A stretch of DNA of 64,000 nucleotides from Treponema sp. UBA4307 (GTDB lineage: Bacteria; Spirochaetota; Spirochaetia; Treponematales; Treponemataceae): contig DGUP01000012.1 of the NCBI GenBank assembly GCA_002394685.1, forward strand, positions 16,761 through 80,760, given 5' to 3'. Of this stretch, positions 42,935-51,765 are shown piece after piece; the stretch's first letter is position 1; each line of letters starts with the position of its first letter. The translations under genes were made by a program, and so were the position numbers. Below the pieces are notes generated by a model, which was not told the origin of the DNA, made no database searches, and was given only the letters and a program-made list of their open reading frames with translations.

Positions 42935-44236
42935 CTAAATTACTGTTCCCGATGGAATAATGGCGCCCTTTCTGATAACTATGATGCCGTCTGCGCTGTA
43001 GAATAAACCATGGTCTCCATCATCATATTTTTTACCAGTTGCATTAATGCTGCAGTTATCTCCAATTTTAGCGTCTTTATCGATGATAACTCTTTCAATT
43101 TTACAGTTTGCACCAATTCCTACATTTGGAATTCCTTTCTTTTTGTTAGCAGCTTTTTCTTCATCTGATTCGTAAAAATCAGAACCCATCATTACAACAC
43201 CGTTTAAGTCACAATGTTCATTAATGATTGAACGTACACCAATTACAGAGTGCTGAATACGGGAATTTGTAATTACACAACCTTCACTGGCAAGAGTTGC
43301 AGTAAGATCTGCATTATTGATTTTACTTGGAGGAAGATTGCGCATGTGTGTGTATACAGGTTTTCCTTCATCATAGAAATTAAAATGTGGAACTGGATTT
43401 GTAAGATCAATTGTTGCTTCATAGAAACTCTTAATTGTTCCAATGTCTTCCCAGTAACCATCAAAAATATATGACTGAACTTTTTTTGTCTGAATTGCCA
43501 TAGGAATGATTTCCTTACCGAAATCCATGAAATCATTGTTAAGCATTTCATCCATTGCTTCAGAATTGAAGATATAGATACCCATTGAAGCAAGGTACTC
43601 CAGTTTTGCAGGTAAATCCCCACGGGCTTCAGCAGGAATTTTCCATTCAGAAATATCTGCATCTTTAGCAGGTTTTTCCATGAATTCAGTAATTCTATTT
43701 GAAGAATCAACCTTCATAATTCCAAAGCCGGAAGCATCTTCACGATTAACAGCCTTTGCTGCAATTGTAATGTCTGCTCCAGATTTAATGTGGGTATCCA
43801 TAAAAGCTCTTAAATCCATTCTGTAAAGCTGGTCACCTGAAAGAATGATGTAATGAGTAGGATGCTGAACCTTAAAATGCTGGAAATTTTTTCTTACGGC
43901 ATCTGCAGTTCCTTCGTACCAGCCTGAATGTTCAAGTGTCTGTTCTGCTGCAAGAATTTCAACAAAACCATGACTGAAGCGGTCAAAGTTATACGAATTA
44001 ATAATGTGAAGGTGCAATGATGCTGAATTGAATTGTGTAAGAAGATAAATCTTCTTAAAACCGGAATTGATACAGTTTGAAATCGGAATATCAACGATTC
44101 TGTATTTTCCACCAAATGGAACTGCAGGTTTAGAGCGTTCCTGTGTTAATGGATAAAGACGAGTTCCCTTACCACCACCTAAAATGATGGCGAGAACCCG
44201 TGGTTCTTCAGTTGAGTAATAATCTGCTGCTGCCAT
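42935..44236 (-). CDS. glgC: Glucose-1-phosphate adenylyltransferase
   Basis: The 433-aa enzyme makes ADP-glucose for glycogen synthesis. VLAIILGGGKGTRLYPLTQERSKPAVPFGGKYRIVD (read in two parts) is the nucleotide-binding region, and YILSGDQLYRMD, FGIMKVD and YWEDIGTI mark the catalytic domain. The C-terminal third is a left-handed beta helix (IGVRSIINEHCDLNGVVMMG, VIIDKDAKIGDNCSINATG). AAGGAGAA precedes the ATG. The promoter TTGCAA-N17-TATACT and the LacI-type palindrome at 44390-44403 lie upstream. No other glg gene is near. Confidence 0.96.
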   Translation of the reverse strand: MAAADYYSTEEPRVLAIILGGGKGTRLYPLTQERSKPAVPFGGKYRIVDIPISNCINSGFKKIYLLTQFNSASLHLHIINSYNFDRFSHGFVEILAAEQTLEHSGWYEGTADAVRKNFQHFKVQHPTHYIILSGDQLYRMDLRAFMDTHIKSGADITIAAKAVNREDASGFGIMKVDSSNRITEFMEKPAKDADISEWKIPAEARGDLPAKLEYLASMGIYIFNSEAMDEMLNNDFMDFGKEIIPMAIQTKKVQSYIFDGYWEDIGTIKSFYEATIDLTNPVPHFNFYDEGKPVYTHMRNLPPSKINNADLTATLASEGCVITNSRIQHSVIGVRSIINEHCDLNGVVMMGSDFYESDEEKAANKKKGIPNVGIGANCKIERVIIDKDAKIGDNCSINATGKKYDDGDHGLFYSADGIIVIRKGAIIPSGTVI

Positions 44237-44347
44237 TAAAATTTCTCCTTAAAAAAGGCTTTTTTTCAGGCAGAAGGCTTTTTTTCTTTTTTAAACCCTC
44301 TGTAAAAGTCTTTTTTTAATAACATTTAACTATTCTTTACTTAAAAA

Positions 44348-44376
44348 AGTATAAGACGGAATTCTTCATTTTGCAA
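44348..44376 (-). promoter_or_regulatory. Promoter of glgC
   Basis: The minus strand reads TTGCAA, 17 nt, TATACT. The leader to the ATG at 44236 would be about 105 nt. Confidence 0.65.
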
Positions 44377-44389
44377 CAAAATAGATAAA

Positions 44390-44403
44390 TGGAAACGTTT
44401 CCA
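44390..44403. promoter_or_regulatory. Perfect LacI/CcpA-type palindrome upstream of glgC
   Basis: TGGAAACGTTTCCA is a perfect 14-bp palindrome with the central CG typical of LacI-family and cre sites. It lies 13 bp upstream of the glgC -35 box and about 60 bp upstream of the flgF sigma-28-like promoter. A one-mismatch copy sits beside the hexokinase promoter (25549-25562). Confidence 0.7.
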
Positions 44404-44450
44404 ATCTAATTTTTTTTACTTAATAATTAAAAGAATTCATTGAGAAATAC

Positions 44451-44477
44451 TTAAGTCGTTTTTTTTTAATCCGATAA
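44451..44477 (+). promoter_or_regulatory. Sigma-28-like promoter of flgF-flgG-flgJ
   Basis: TTAAG followed after 14 nt by TCCGATAA (44470-44477) resembles TAAA-N15-GCCGATAA. Initiation would be about 12 nt before the ATG at 44497, leaving room for the AAGAGG ribosome site. Confidence 0.5.
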
Positions 44478-44496
44478 TCAGAATAAGAGGTAAAGC

Positions 44497-45297
44497 ATGA
44501 TTCGCGGTTGGTATATTGGTGCTAGCGGAATGAACGCACAGCAGAATAGACTTGATGTAATTTCAAATAACCTGGCAAATGTTGATACAACAGGATTTAA
44601 AAAGGATATTGCTGTCAATAAAAATTTTAGTGAACTCCTTTTGCGTAGAACAAGAGACGATGGAGTTTATGCTTTTGCTGGTGCTTCAGTTGATTCAATG
44701 CCGATTGTTGGAAAATTAGGTCTGGGAGTTGAAACAAATGAAATTTATACTGATTTTGAGCAGGGATCATTTAAATCAACAGAAACCAAAACAGATATGG
44801 CCCTTAGTGGAAAAGGGTTCTTTGTTGTCCAGACTCCAGATGGTGAACGCTTTACAAGAAATGGAAATTTTCATTTAGGAAAAGAAGGAATTCTTCTTAC
44901 AAAAGATGGATATCCTGTTCTTGGTGAAAATGGACCTATTCAGCTTGAAGATGATAAATTTTTCGTAAATAAAGACGGAATGATTTATACAGAAAATGAT
45001 AATGAATTAGTAGATCGTTTTAAAATTGTTCGTTTTGATAATGAAAGATATCTTGATAAGCAGGGAAATTCACTCTGGAAAACAAATAATATTGCAGGTG
45101 ATTATCACATTGCAGAAGGCAAAGAAAGGCCTGATATGCTCCAGTGTTACACTGAAACCAGTAATGTAAATGTAGTAAATGAAATGGTTCAGATGATTGA
45201 AGTAAACAGAGCTTATGAGGCAAATCAGAAGACAATTCAGACAGAAGATTCCATGATGGATACACTTTGGGGTCAGGTTGTAAGAGTAAACAGATAA
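44497..45297 (+). CDS. flgF: Flagellar basal-body rod protein FlgF (FlhO)
   Basis: The 266-aa rod protein has the N-terminal motif GASGMNAQQNRLDVISNNLANVDTTGFKK (blocks around residues 8-36), the middle DMALSGKGFFVVQTPDGERFTRNGNF, and the C-terminal SNVNVVNEMVQMIEVNRAYEANQKTIQTEDSM segment that forms the rod coiled coil with its N-terminal partner. The pair with flgG immediately downstream (21 nt) matches flhO-flgG of spirochaetes. AAGAGG precedes the ATG. Confidence 0.93.
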   Translation: MIRGWYIGASGMNAQQNRLDVISNNLANVDTTGFKKDIAVNKNFSELLLRRTRDDGVYAFAGASVDSMPIVGKLGLGVETNEIYTDFEQGSFKSTETKTDMALSGKGFFVVQTPDGERFTRNGNFHLGKEGILLTKDGYPVLGENGPIQLEDDKFFVNKDGMIYTENDNELVDRFKIVRFDNERYLDKQGNSLWKTNNIAGDYHIAEGKERPDMLQCYTETSNVNVVNEMVQMIEVNRAYEANQKTIQTEDSMMDTLWGQVVRVNR

Positions 45298-45318
45298 TCA
45301 GGTGAGAAGGAATAAGTT

Positions 45319-46113
45319 ATGGTAAGAAGTCTTTGGAATGCAGCAACAGGAATGAACGGTCAGCAGGCTGCGATTGATACTATTTCAAATAACCTTTCAA
45401 ATGTTAACACAACAGGTTTCAAGCAGCATCGTGCTGAATTTGAGGATCTGGTTTATCAGAAAGTAAAACTTGCAGGAACTCCTGCAACTGAAGATACAGT
45501 AACACCTGTTGGACTTGAAATGGGTGCTGGTGTAAAACTGGGAGCTACTCAGAGAATTATGTCCCAGGGATCTCTTCAGGCAACTCATGTAGATACAGAT
45601 GTTGCAATCGTAGGAGACGGATTTTTCAGGGTTCAGCAGTATGATGGAAGCTGGGCATATACAAGAGATGGTACTTTCAAAGTTGATATGACAGGTCAGC
45701 TGGTTACTGCAAATGGTCTTAGAGTCATTCCTGAAATTATTCTCCCGGAAGGATTTCAGCTGGAAACTCTTTCTATTTCAGATTACGGTAAAGTAAGTGT
45801 AAAAGTAAACGGTTCAAATGAACCAACAGAAGTTGGTCAGATTGAACTTTACCGCTTTCCAAATGCTGTAGGTCTGGAAAGTGAAGGTGACAATTTATAC
45901 AAAGTAACAAATGCATCTGGTGCACCAATTGCTAATCGTCCTGGTATGGAAGGAATGGGTATTTTGAAACATAAGTTCATTGAAATGTCCAATGTTTCTG
46001 TTGTTAATGAAATGGTTCAGATGATTGTTGCCCAAAGAGCATATGAGTTTAATTCAAAGGCAATTCAGACAAGCGATACAATGCTTCAGACAGCAGCAAA
46101 CTTAAAGCGTTAA
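45319..46113 (+). CDS. flgG: Flagellar distal rod protein FlgG
   Basis: The 264-aa protein begins MVRSLWNAATGMNGQQAAID and contains TISNNLSNVNTTGFKQHRAEFEDLVYQ, VAIVGDGFFRVQQYDG and the terminal EMVQMIVAQRAYEFNSKAIQTSDTMLQ-type segment. FlgG forms the distal rod. Length and motif spacing match FlgG of other bacteria. GAGAAGGAA lies before the ATG. The rod-binding protein gene follows after 49 nt. Confidence 0.95.
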   Translation: MVRSLWNAATGMNGQQAAIDTISNNLSNVNTTGFKQHRAEFEDLVYQKVKLAGTPATEDTVTPVGLEMGAGVKLGATQRIMSQGSLQATHVDTDVAIVGDGFFRVQQYDGSWAYTRDGTFKVDMTGQLVTANGLRVIPEIILPEGFQLETLSISDYGKVSVKVNGSNEPTEVGQIELYRFPNAVGLESEGDNLYKVTNASGAPIANRPGMEGMGILKHKFIEMSNVSVVNEMVQMIVAQRAYEFNSKAIQTSDTMLQTAANLKR

Positions 46114-46162
46114 CTTTTTTAAGTTTTAATATTAATTCTGTTTATTAAACTGGAGGATAAAA

Positions 46163-46717
46163 ATGGCAGTTAGTGGAATTTCTGGAACAAATATTACCGG
46201 TACTCTTTCAAATGGTTCTGCTTCAGTTTCACAAACTCTAAAAGATTCTCAGTATAATAATTTTAAGGATATTTTAAAAACAGCAGAATCTAATAAAAAT
46301 AAGAAAAATTATACAGGTACAACAAATCTTTCAAGTTCACAGGTAAGTTCCGGAAAAAGAATTAATGGTGACTACAAGCAGGGCTTTGAAGGAACTTTTA
46401 CTTCTGAAAAAGATAAGCATGCAGCTCCTCAAGGAATGGCAGCAAGAGCTTATTATGGAAAAGCTCAAAAGCCTGAAATCGATAAAACTTCAGAACTCTA
46501 TGAATCTGCAATGGAAATGGAAAATTATCTTGTTAAAACCATGCTTTCTTCAATGAGATCTACCGTAATGAAAAGCAACCTCATTGGTCAGGAAAACTCT
46601 TATGCCAGAGATATGTACGAAGATATGTTGTACGATAACTACGCAGAACAGATTACAAAGTCATCCAGCTTTGGTCTGGCAGATCAGATATATCTGGAAT
46701 TGTCTGGACAGAGATAA
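46163..46717 (+). CDS. flgJ: FlgJ-like rod-binding protein
   Basis: The 184-aa protein has a low-complexity N-terminal half and, from about residue 108, the rod-binding domain: ELYESAMEMENYLVKTMLSSMRSTV, NSYARDMYEDMLYDNYAEQI and SSSFGLADQIYLEL. The glucosaminidase domain of enterobacterial FlgJ is missing, as is usual outside the gamma-proteobacteria. It assists rod assembly in the periplasm. GGAGG precedes the ATG. It ends the flgF-flgG run. Confidence 0.88.
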   Translation: MAVSGISGTNITGTLSNGSASVSQTLKDSQYNNFKDILKTAESNKNKKNYTGTTNLSSSQVSSGKRINGDYKQGFEGTFTSEKDKHAAPQGMAARAYYGKAQKPEIDKTSELYESAMEMENYLVKTMLSSMRSTVMKSNLIGQENSYARDMYEDMLYDNYAEQITKSSSFGLADQIYLELSGQR

Positions 46718-46812
46718 AAATCCTTTTATTCCATTTTAAGATATTATAAGTCCTTTTCACCTTCTACATTCAGTTGTAAAATATCGCATAAAGGAGTATT
46801 ATCATAATCATT

Positions 46813-48300
46813 ATGACAGACTCTTTATCGATTGATTTTAAAAACAAACATGTACATTTTGTTGGAATAAAGGGAACTGGAATGGTTGCACTTGTAGAAT
46901 TATTACATGCTAAAGGTGCGGTTATTACTGGTTCTGACGTCTCAGAACGTTTCTACACAGACGAAATCCTTGAAAAACTTAATATTAAAGCTTTACCTTT
47001 TTCCAGAGAAAATATTACTGAAGATGTAGACTATGTAATTTATTCTTCCGCTTACAGCTCTGAAAAAAATCCCGATTTAATTGAAGCAAAATCAAAAAAT
47101 ATCCCCATGTATTTATATTCTGAAGCACTTGGACTTGTGAGCCAGACTGCTTTCAGTGCAGGAATATGTGGAGTTCACGGAAAAACAACTACAACAGGTT
47201 TTGCAGGTACAATTTTAAAGTATGTTGATTTAAATTCCCAGGCTCTTGCGGGAAGCATTATTTCATCATTTGACAATAGCTGTACTATGACCAGCAGAAG
47301 TTTTAATCCTGATAATAAACATTATTTTGTTGCAGAAACCTGTGAATATCAGAGACATTTTCTTTCTTTTTCACCAAGAAAAATTCTTCTCACATCTGTT
47401 GAAAGTGATCATCAGGATTATTATCCTACATACGAAAGTATTCGGGATGCTTTTGTAGAATATATAATGAAGCTGCCTGAAGGCGGAGATTTAATTTATT
47501 GTGCAGACAATTCTGGTGCGGTAGAAACTGCAAATATTGCAAGACAAAAAAGAAGTGACATCAATTTCATTCCTTATGGAGTAAATGCTGAAGGTGATTA
47601 TAAACTTACTTTTGGTCAGATAAAAAACGGAAGGCATCAGTTTAAAATTGATTTACTGGGGGATTGTGAAATTTCTGTTCCTGGGGATCATAATTTACTC
47701 AATGCATGTGGTGCTGCCGCTTTAATTTCCAGATTCCTTATTGAGGATGGAAAAAGAATCGAGGATTATAAAGACAGAATAAAGGAAGGTCTTGTAAAAT
47801 TCTCCGGAGGAAAACGCCGTAGTGAAGTAATTGCAAGAACTAAAACTCCAAATGGTCAGGAATTAATCCTTATTGATGATTACGGTCATCATCCTACAGC
47901 AATAAATACAACTCTAAAAGGATTCAGGGATTTTTATTCCGGTCATAAAATAATTGTAGATTTTATGAGTCACACTTATTCCCGCACACAGGCTCTTCTT
48001 GAAGAATTTGCATCCAGTTTCAAATATGCAGATACTGTAATAATTAATAAAATTTACGGCAGCGCAAGAGAGGATGCATCAAAAGCAACTGTTACTGGTG
48101 AAGTACTTGCTGAACATGCACGTAAATATCATTCAAATGTAATCTATGCTCAGGAGTTTGAGCAGGCAGCTGATGTAGTATACAAACTTTTACAGGAAGA
48201 TTCTGGTAAAGAATATCCTGACGGCTATCTTTTTGTTACAATGGGTGCAGGTGATAACTGGAAAGTTGGCAGTAAACTTCTGGAAAAACTTGCAGATTAG
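46813..48300 (+). CDS. murC: UDP-N-acetylmuramate-L-alanine ligase MurC
   Basis: The 495-aa ligase adds L-Ala to UDP-MurNAc. HVHFVGIKGTGMVALVELLHAKGAVITGSD is the N-terminal nucleotide region, ICGVHGKTTTTGFAGTILK the ATP loop, and DDYGHHPTAINTTLKGF the C-terminal domain motif. AAGGAG at 46791-46796 is 16 nt before the ATG, which is too far; the intervening in-frame codons are ATC, ATA, ATC and ATT. Boxes TTTTCA-N17-TAAAAT lie upstream. It is separated from flgJ by about 95 bp and followed by yicC. The Mpl recycling ligase is an alternative, but the motifs favour MurC. Confidence 0.92.
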   Translation: MTDSLSIDFKNKHVHFVGIKGTGMVALVELLHAKGAVITGSDVSERFYTDEILEKLNIKALPFSRENITEDVDYVIYSSAYSSEKNPDLIEAKSKNIPMYLYSEALGLVSQTAFSAGICGVHGKTTTTGFAGTILKYVDLNSQALAGSIISSFDNSCTMTSRSFNPDNKHYFVAETCEYQRHFLSFSPRKILLTSVESDHQDYYPTYESIRDAFVEYIMKLPEGGDLIYCADNSGAVETANIARQKRSDINFIPYGVNAEGDYKLTFGQIKNGRHQFKIDLLGDCEISVPGDHNLLNACGAAALISRFLIEDGKRIEDYKDRIKEGLVKFSGGKRRSEVIARTKTPNGQELILIDDYGHHPTAINTTLKGFRDFYSGHKIIVDFMSHTYSRTQALLEEFASSFKYADTVIINKIYGSAREDASKATVTGEVLAEHARKYHSNVIYAQEFEQAADVVYKLLQEDSGKEYPDGYLFVTMGAGDNWKVGSKLLEKLAD

Positions 48301-48330
48301 TTTAATTTTTACAGGTGAATGGAATCTAAA

Positions 48331-49200
48331 ATGAATAGTATGACTGGCTACGGCTATAAAGAAGATGTAATTGATGGAACTCAAATTTCTGTTGAAATAA
48401 AATCTGTCAATTCACGCTTTCTGGATTTAAATATTAATCTTCCATATTTTTTAAATCAGCTTGAATCTCGTATTCGAAAATGCGTTACTGAAAAGATTGT
48501 CAGGGGAAAAATTGACCTTACAATCAGAGTAAAAGACTTGAATTCTAATGCTAAAGTTTCTGTTGATTCTCAGGCTGCAAAAATGTATCAGGAAGCTGCC
48601 TTAGAAGTTGCTAAAACTTTGGGCAGGGATGTTAAGGATATTCCCCTTTCTTTTATTTTACAGCAGGAAGGTGTTTTAAACATTTCTCATGATTACGATG
48701 CAGAACTTTACTGGAATAAAATACAGGTTATATTCAATGAAGTTTTTGAACAGTTTATTCAGGACCGCAGAAGGGAAGGTGAAAATCTTAAAATCGATTT
48801 ACTGGAAAAACTTTCTGTTCTTGATGAATGTGCAGCCTTTTTTAAACAATGGCAGCCTCAGATGGAAGAAAAGTTTAAGAATCAAATTACAACTAAGTTT
48901 AAGGAACTTCTCGGCGAACATGTTGATGAAAACCGTATTATGACAGAAACCGCTGCCATGCTTGTAAAATATACTATAAATGAAGAAATTATACGTTTGC
49001 ATTCACATCTTTCTGCTTTGAGAAATGAAATAAATACAAATCCAACACCTGGAAAAAGAATCGATTTTATCTGCCAGGAAGCAAACAGAGAAATTAATAC
49101 AATTGGAAGTAAGAATCAATTTCTGGAAGTTGGTGAAAGGGTTATTTCTGCAAAGGATGCTCTTGAAAATATTCGTGAACAGTCTAAGAATGTAGAGTAG
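48331..49200 (+). CDS. YicC/YloC family endoribonuclease-like protein
   Basis: The 289-aa protein starts MNSMTGYGYKED, the hallmark of the family; the ATG at 48331 has GGA 8 nt upstream, while the ATG at 48319 abuts its purine site. EIKSVNSRFLDLNINLPYFL (N-terminal domain) and the C-terminal EIIRLHSHLSALRNEINTNPTPGKRIDFICQEANREINTIGSKN confirm the YicC layout (read in blocks). E. coli YicC cleaves RNA and is implicated in small RNA decay. It lies between murC and the CMP-kinase-like gene. Confidence 0.9.
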   Translation: MNSMTGYGYKEDVIDGTQISVEIKSVNSRFLDLNINLPYFLNQLESRIRKCVTEKIVRGKIDLTIRVKDLNSNAKVSVDSQAAKMYQEAALEVAKTLGRDVKDIPLSFILQQEGVLNISHDYDAELYWNKIQVIFNEVFEQFIQDRRREGENLKIDLLEKLSVLDECAAFFKQWQPQMEEKFKNQITTKFKELLGEHVDENRIMTETAAMLVKYTINEEIIRLHSHLSALRNEINTNPTPGKRIDFICQEANREINTIGSKNQFLEVGERVISAKDALENIREQSKNVE

Positions 49201-49208
49201 GAGTACAT

Positions 49209-49766
49209 ATGGCTTATAAAGTAAACAATGAAGTCAGAGTTGCAATCAGCGGAAAGTCTGGCTGCGGCAACACAACTGTCAGCACTATTTTATCTGAACT
49301 TTTGGGCGTAAAGTTAATTAATTTTACATTCAGACAGCTTGCAGCCGAAAAAGGTATTACTTTGGCTGATGTAATTGAACAGGCAAAAACAGATGATTCT
49401 TTTGACGTAACAGTTGATACAAGACAGGTTGAACTGGCCCTAAAAGAATCCTGCGTATTAGGAAGCCGTCTTGCTATATGGATGCTTAAAGAGGCTGATT
49501 TAAAAGTTTATCTGTATGCGTCAGATCAAACCAGAGCGGAACGAATTCTTAATAGAGAAGGCGGGGATCTGGAAAAAATCAAGGAATTTACTGCAATGAG
49601 GGATTCTGAAGATAGCCGGCGTTATAAAAAACTATACAACATAGATAATAATGATTATTCATTTGCTGACATGGTGATTGATACATCAAAATACAAACCG
49701 GAAGAAATTGCTTCCCTTATAGCAGATGAACTTGTAAAAAGAGATTTAATATCTAAAGCAGATTAA
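49209..49766 (+). CDS. Cytidylate kinase-like protein with altered P-loop
   Basis: The 185-aa protein resembles the short (archaeal-type) CMP kinases. VAISGKSGCGNTTVSTILSE is the P-loop region, LINFTFRQLAAEKGITLADV the CMP-binding part, and AIWMLKEADLKVYLYASDQT and the LID Arg-rich EFTAMRDSEDSRRYKKLY follow. The P-loop Lys (GxGK[ST]T) is Asn21 here. Such a change normally weakens phosphate binding, so activity needs proof, though other spirochaete proteins may share it. It follows yicC by 8 nt and ends in a strong bidirectional terminator. Confidence 0.78.
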   Translation: MAYKVNNEVRVAISGKSGCGNTTVSTILSELLGVKLINFTFRQLAAEKGITLADVIEQAKTDDSFDVTVDTRQVELALKESCVLGSRLAIWMLKEADLKVYLYASDQTRAERILNREGGDLEKIKEFTAMRDSEDSRRYKKLYNIDNNDYSFADMVIDTSKYKPEEIASLIADELVKRDLISKAD

Positions 49767-49770
49767 AAAA

Positions 49771-49807
49771 AAGGCATGTGCAATTCAAAAAATGAAACAC
49801 ATGCCTT
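49771..49807. terminator. Bidirectional terminator between the CMP-kinase-like gene and leuD
   Basis: AAGGCATGTG and CACATGCCTT pair perfectly over 10 bp. T-rich sequence follows on the plus strand and six T on the minus strand, so it serves both convergent genes. Confidence 0.88.
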
Positions 49808-49823
49808 TATTTATTTTTCTGGA

Positions 49824-50357
49824 TTAATATTTTGAATCAGCGTAGCCAATCCATCCTTCATTTTCAACAAGAGCCTTTTCAAAACCTTCAAGCTTGAAAG
49901 GGTAGCTGGTTGACAATGAACCTGCAATAAGTTTTACCTTCCATGTTCCATCTTCTTTCTGTTCGATTTTACATTCAGTATCCTTATCTGCAAATGTGCG
50001 GAACATATCGTCTATATCCTTTTTAGACATATCCAGGGCAAGTAAACCGCAGTTGTACATGTTCTGGCGGAATATGCGTGCAAAATTTACGGCAATAACA
50101 ACATAAATGCCGTTTACTTCCAGAGCCCATGGTGCATGTTCCCTGCTGGAACCACAACCAAAGTTCTCACGAGTAATAATGACCTTTTTTCCTGAGATGT
50201 CGGCCTTTGGATTAAAACCATCAAGCTTTAAATCTTCAAGTAAATATGGTTTCAAAGCCTGCTTTGTATTTTCTGTGAGATACTTTGCAGGAATGATTTC
50301 GTCAGTGTTAATGTCTGAACGATCCAAAAATAATACTTTTCCACCGAACTGTTTCAT
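49824..50357 (-). CDS. leuD: 3-isopropylmalate dehydratase-type small subunit
   Basis: The 177-aa protein has the small-subunit swivel domain: FLDRSDINTDEIIPAKYLTE, FGCGSSREHAPWALEVNGIY (substrate loop) and NFARIFRQNMYNCGLLALDM. Homologues dehydrate isopropylmalate, citraconate, homocitrate or dimethylmalate. The distance to the large subunit gene (78 bp) and absence of leuA or leuB here leave the substrate open. GGGGAAA precedes the ATG. It ends the minus-strand unit with leuC, a hydroxyacid dehydrogenase and an HMA-fold protein. Confidence 0.88.
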   Translation of the reverse strand: MKQFGGKVLFLDRSDINTDEIIPAKYLTENTKQALKPYLLEDLKLDGFNPKADISGKKVIITRENFGCGSSREHAPWALEVNGIYVVIAVNFARIFRQNMYNCGLLALDMSKKDIDDMFRTFADKDTECKIEQKEDGTWKVKLIAGSLSTSYPFKLEGFEKALVENEGWIGYADSKY

Positions 50358-50435
50358 AAATTTCCCCTTTTATGATTTATTCTCGATTTATGCTGTTTTA
50401 TTATATCTTACAATATAAAATCTAATAAAATCTAA

Positions 50436-51725
50436 TTATTTGCCTTCAAAAAGTTCAGAATTAACGATTGTTCCGGCAATTGCTGTTGCTGCTGCAGAAG
50501 CAGGACTCATAAGGTGAACCATGCCTCCTTTACCCATACGGCCGTTAAAGTTTCTGTTTGTAGTAGAGGCACAAACTTCTCCTTCTGCAAGAACACCGTT
50601 ACTCATTCCAAGACATGCTCCGCAGGTAGGATTTGTTACACAGAAGCCTGCTTCCATAAAGATTTTAATAAGGCCTTCTTCAAGTGCCATCTCATAAATG
50701 TGTGGAGTTGCAGGACTTACAATTCCACGAACACCTTCTGCAACATGATGTCCCTTCAGAATTTGTGCAGCAATTCTCAGGTCTGAAATACGACCATTTG
50801 TACATGAACCAATATAAACCTGATCAACATGAGTTCCCTTCATTTCAGAAATCTTCTTAATCTGGTCAGGCTTATATTCAACAGTACAAACTGGTTCAAG
50901 ATTTGAAAGATCATATTCAAGAACTTTTTCATATTCTGCATCAGGGTCGTCTCTCCACTTGCTGTAATCTTCCAGAGCAGCTTCTTTTGAAGGATATTCA
51001 TCCTTAATAAATGGCCAGAGATATTCTACTGTGGTCATGTCAGGGAAACAGATGCCGCTTGTAGCCCCTGCTTCAACTGCCATGTTACAGATAGTCATTC
51101 TTTCTTCCATTGACATTGCATCAACAACAGGACCTGTAAATTCTGCTACACAGTTTGTAGCTCCATTAACACCAATCTGTCCAATCAAAAAGAGAATTAC
51201 ATCTTTTGCATAAACGCCGTTCTTAAGTTTTCCGTTAAGTACAAACTTAATAGCCTTAGGATTTCTGAATGAACAAACGCCTTTAAGAATTCCTACTTCC
51301 AGGTCTGTAGTTCCAACTCCTGCAGCAAAAGCGCCGAAAGCTCCGTGTGTACAGGTATGACTGTCTCCCATAATTACTGTATATCCGGGACGAACAAATC
51401 CTTTTTCAGGGAAAATAGCGTGACAAACTCCGTTTGCGCCAATGTCAAAAAAATCTTTTATATTATTACGCTTGGCCCAGTCGCGGAGAATTTTTTCCTG
51501 AAGAGCACATTTTGAATCTTTTGCCGGAGTTACGTGATCAATAACTGCCTTAATCTTTGTGCTGTCAAATACACGATCCTTATTGCGTTCAACAAGATCA
51601 TTAATGGCAATTGGTGTAGTGATTTCATGACAGAAAACTCTGTCCAGTTTTAAGACATTTGTGCCTTCAAAAGGCTGATCCACCATGTGTGATTCAAAAA
51701 TCTTCTGTGCGATTGTTTTTCCCAT
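50436..51725 (-). CDS. leuC: 3-isopropylmalate dehydratase-type large subunit
   Basis: The 429-aa protein is the short (LeuC2/HACN-type) aconitase-family large subunit. FCHEITTPIAI and GDSHTCTHGAFGAFAAGVGTTDLE are the N-terminal blocks. The cluster cysteines lie in YIGSCTNGRISDLR and VTNPTCGACLGMSNG. AVIDHVTPAKDSK and RGIVSPATPH also match. It pairs with the LeuD-type subunit downstream. GAGGAAACAAAAAAATG-like spacing gives a ribosome site 8 nt upstream (GAGGAAAC). The reaction may be isopropylmalate or a related hydroxyacid. Confidence 0.9.
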   Translation of the reverse strand: MGKTIAQKIFESHMVDQPFEGTNVLKLDRVFCHEITTPIAINDLVERNKDRVFDSTKIKAVIDHVTPAKDSKCALQEKILRDWAKRNNIKDFFDIGANGVCHAIFPEKGFVRPGYTVIMGDSHTCTHGAFGAFAAGVGTTDLEVGILKGVCSFRNPKAIKFVLNGKLKNGVYAKDVILFLIGQIGVNGATNCVAEFTGPVVDAMSMEERMTICNMAVEAGATSGICFPDMTTVEYLWPFIKDEYPSKEAALEDYSKWRDDPDAEYEKVLEYDLSNLEPVCTVEYKPDQIKKISEMKGTHVDQVYIGSCTNGRISDLRIAAQILKGHHVAEGVRGIVSPATPHIYEMALEEGLIKIFMEAGFCVTNPTCGACLGMSNGVLAEGEVCASTTNRNFNGRMGKGGMVHLMSPASAAATAIAGTIVNSELFEGK

Positions 51726-51765
51726 TTTTTTGTTTCCTCGAAATATTTATTTTAATCCGAAAAAC

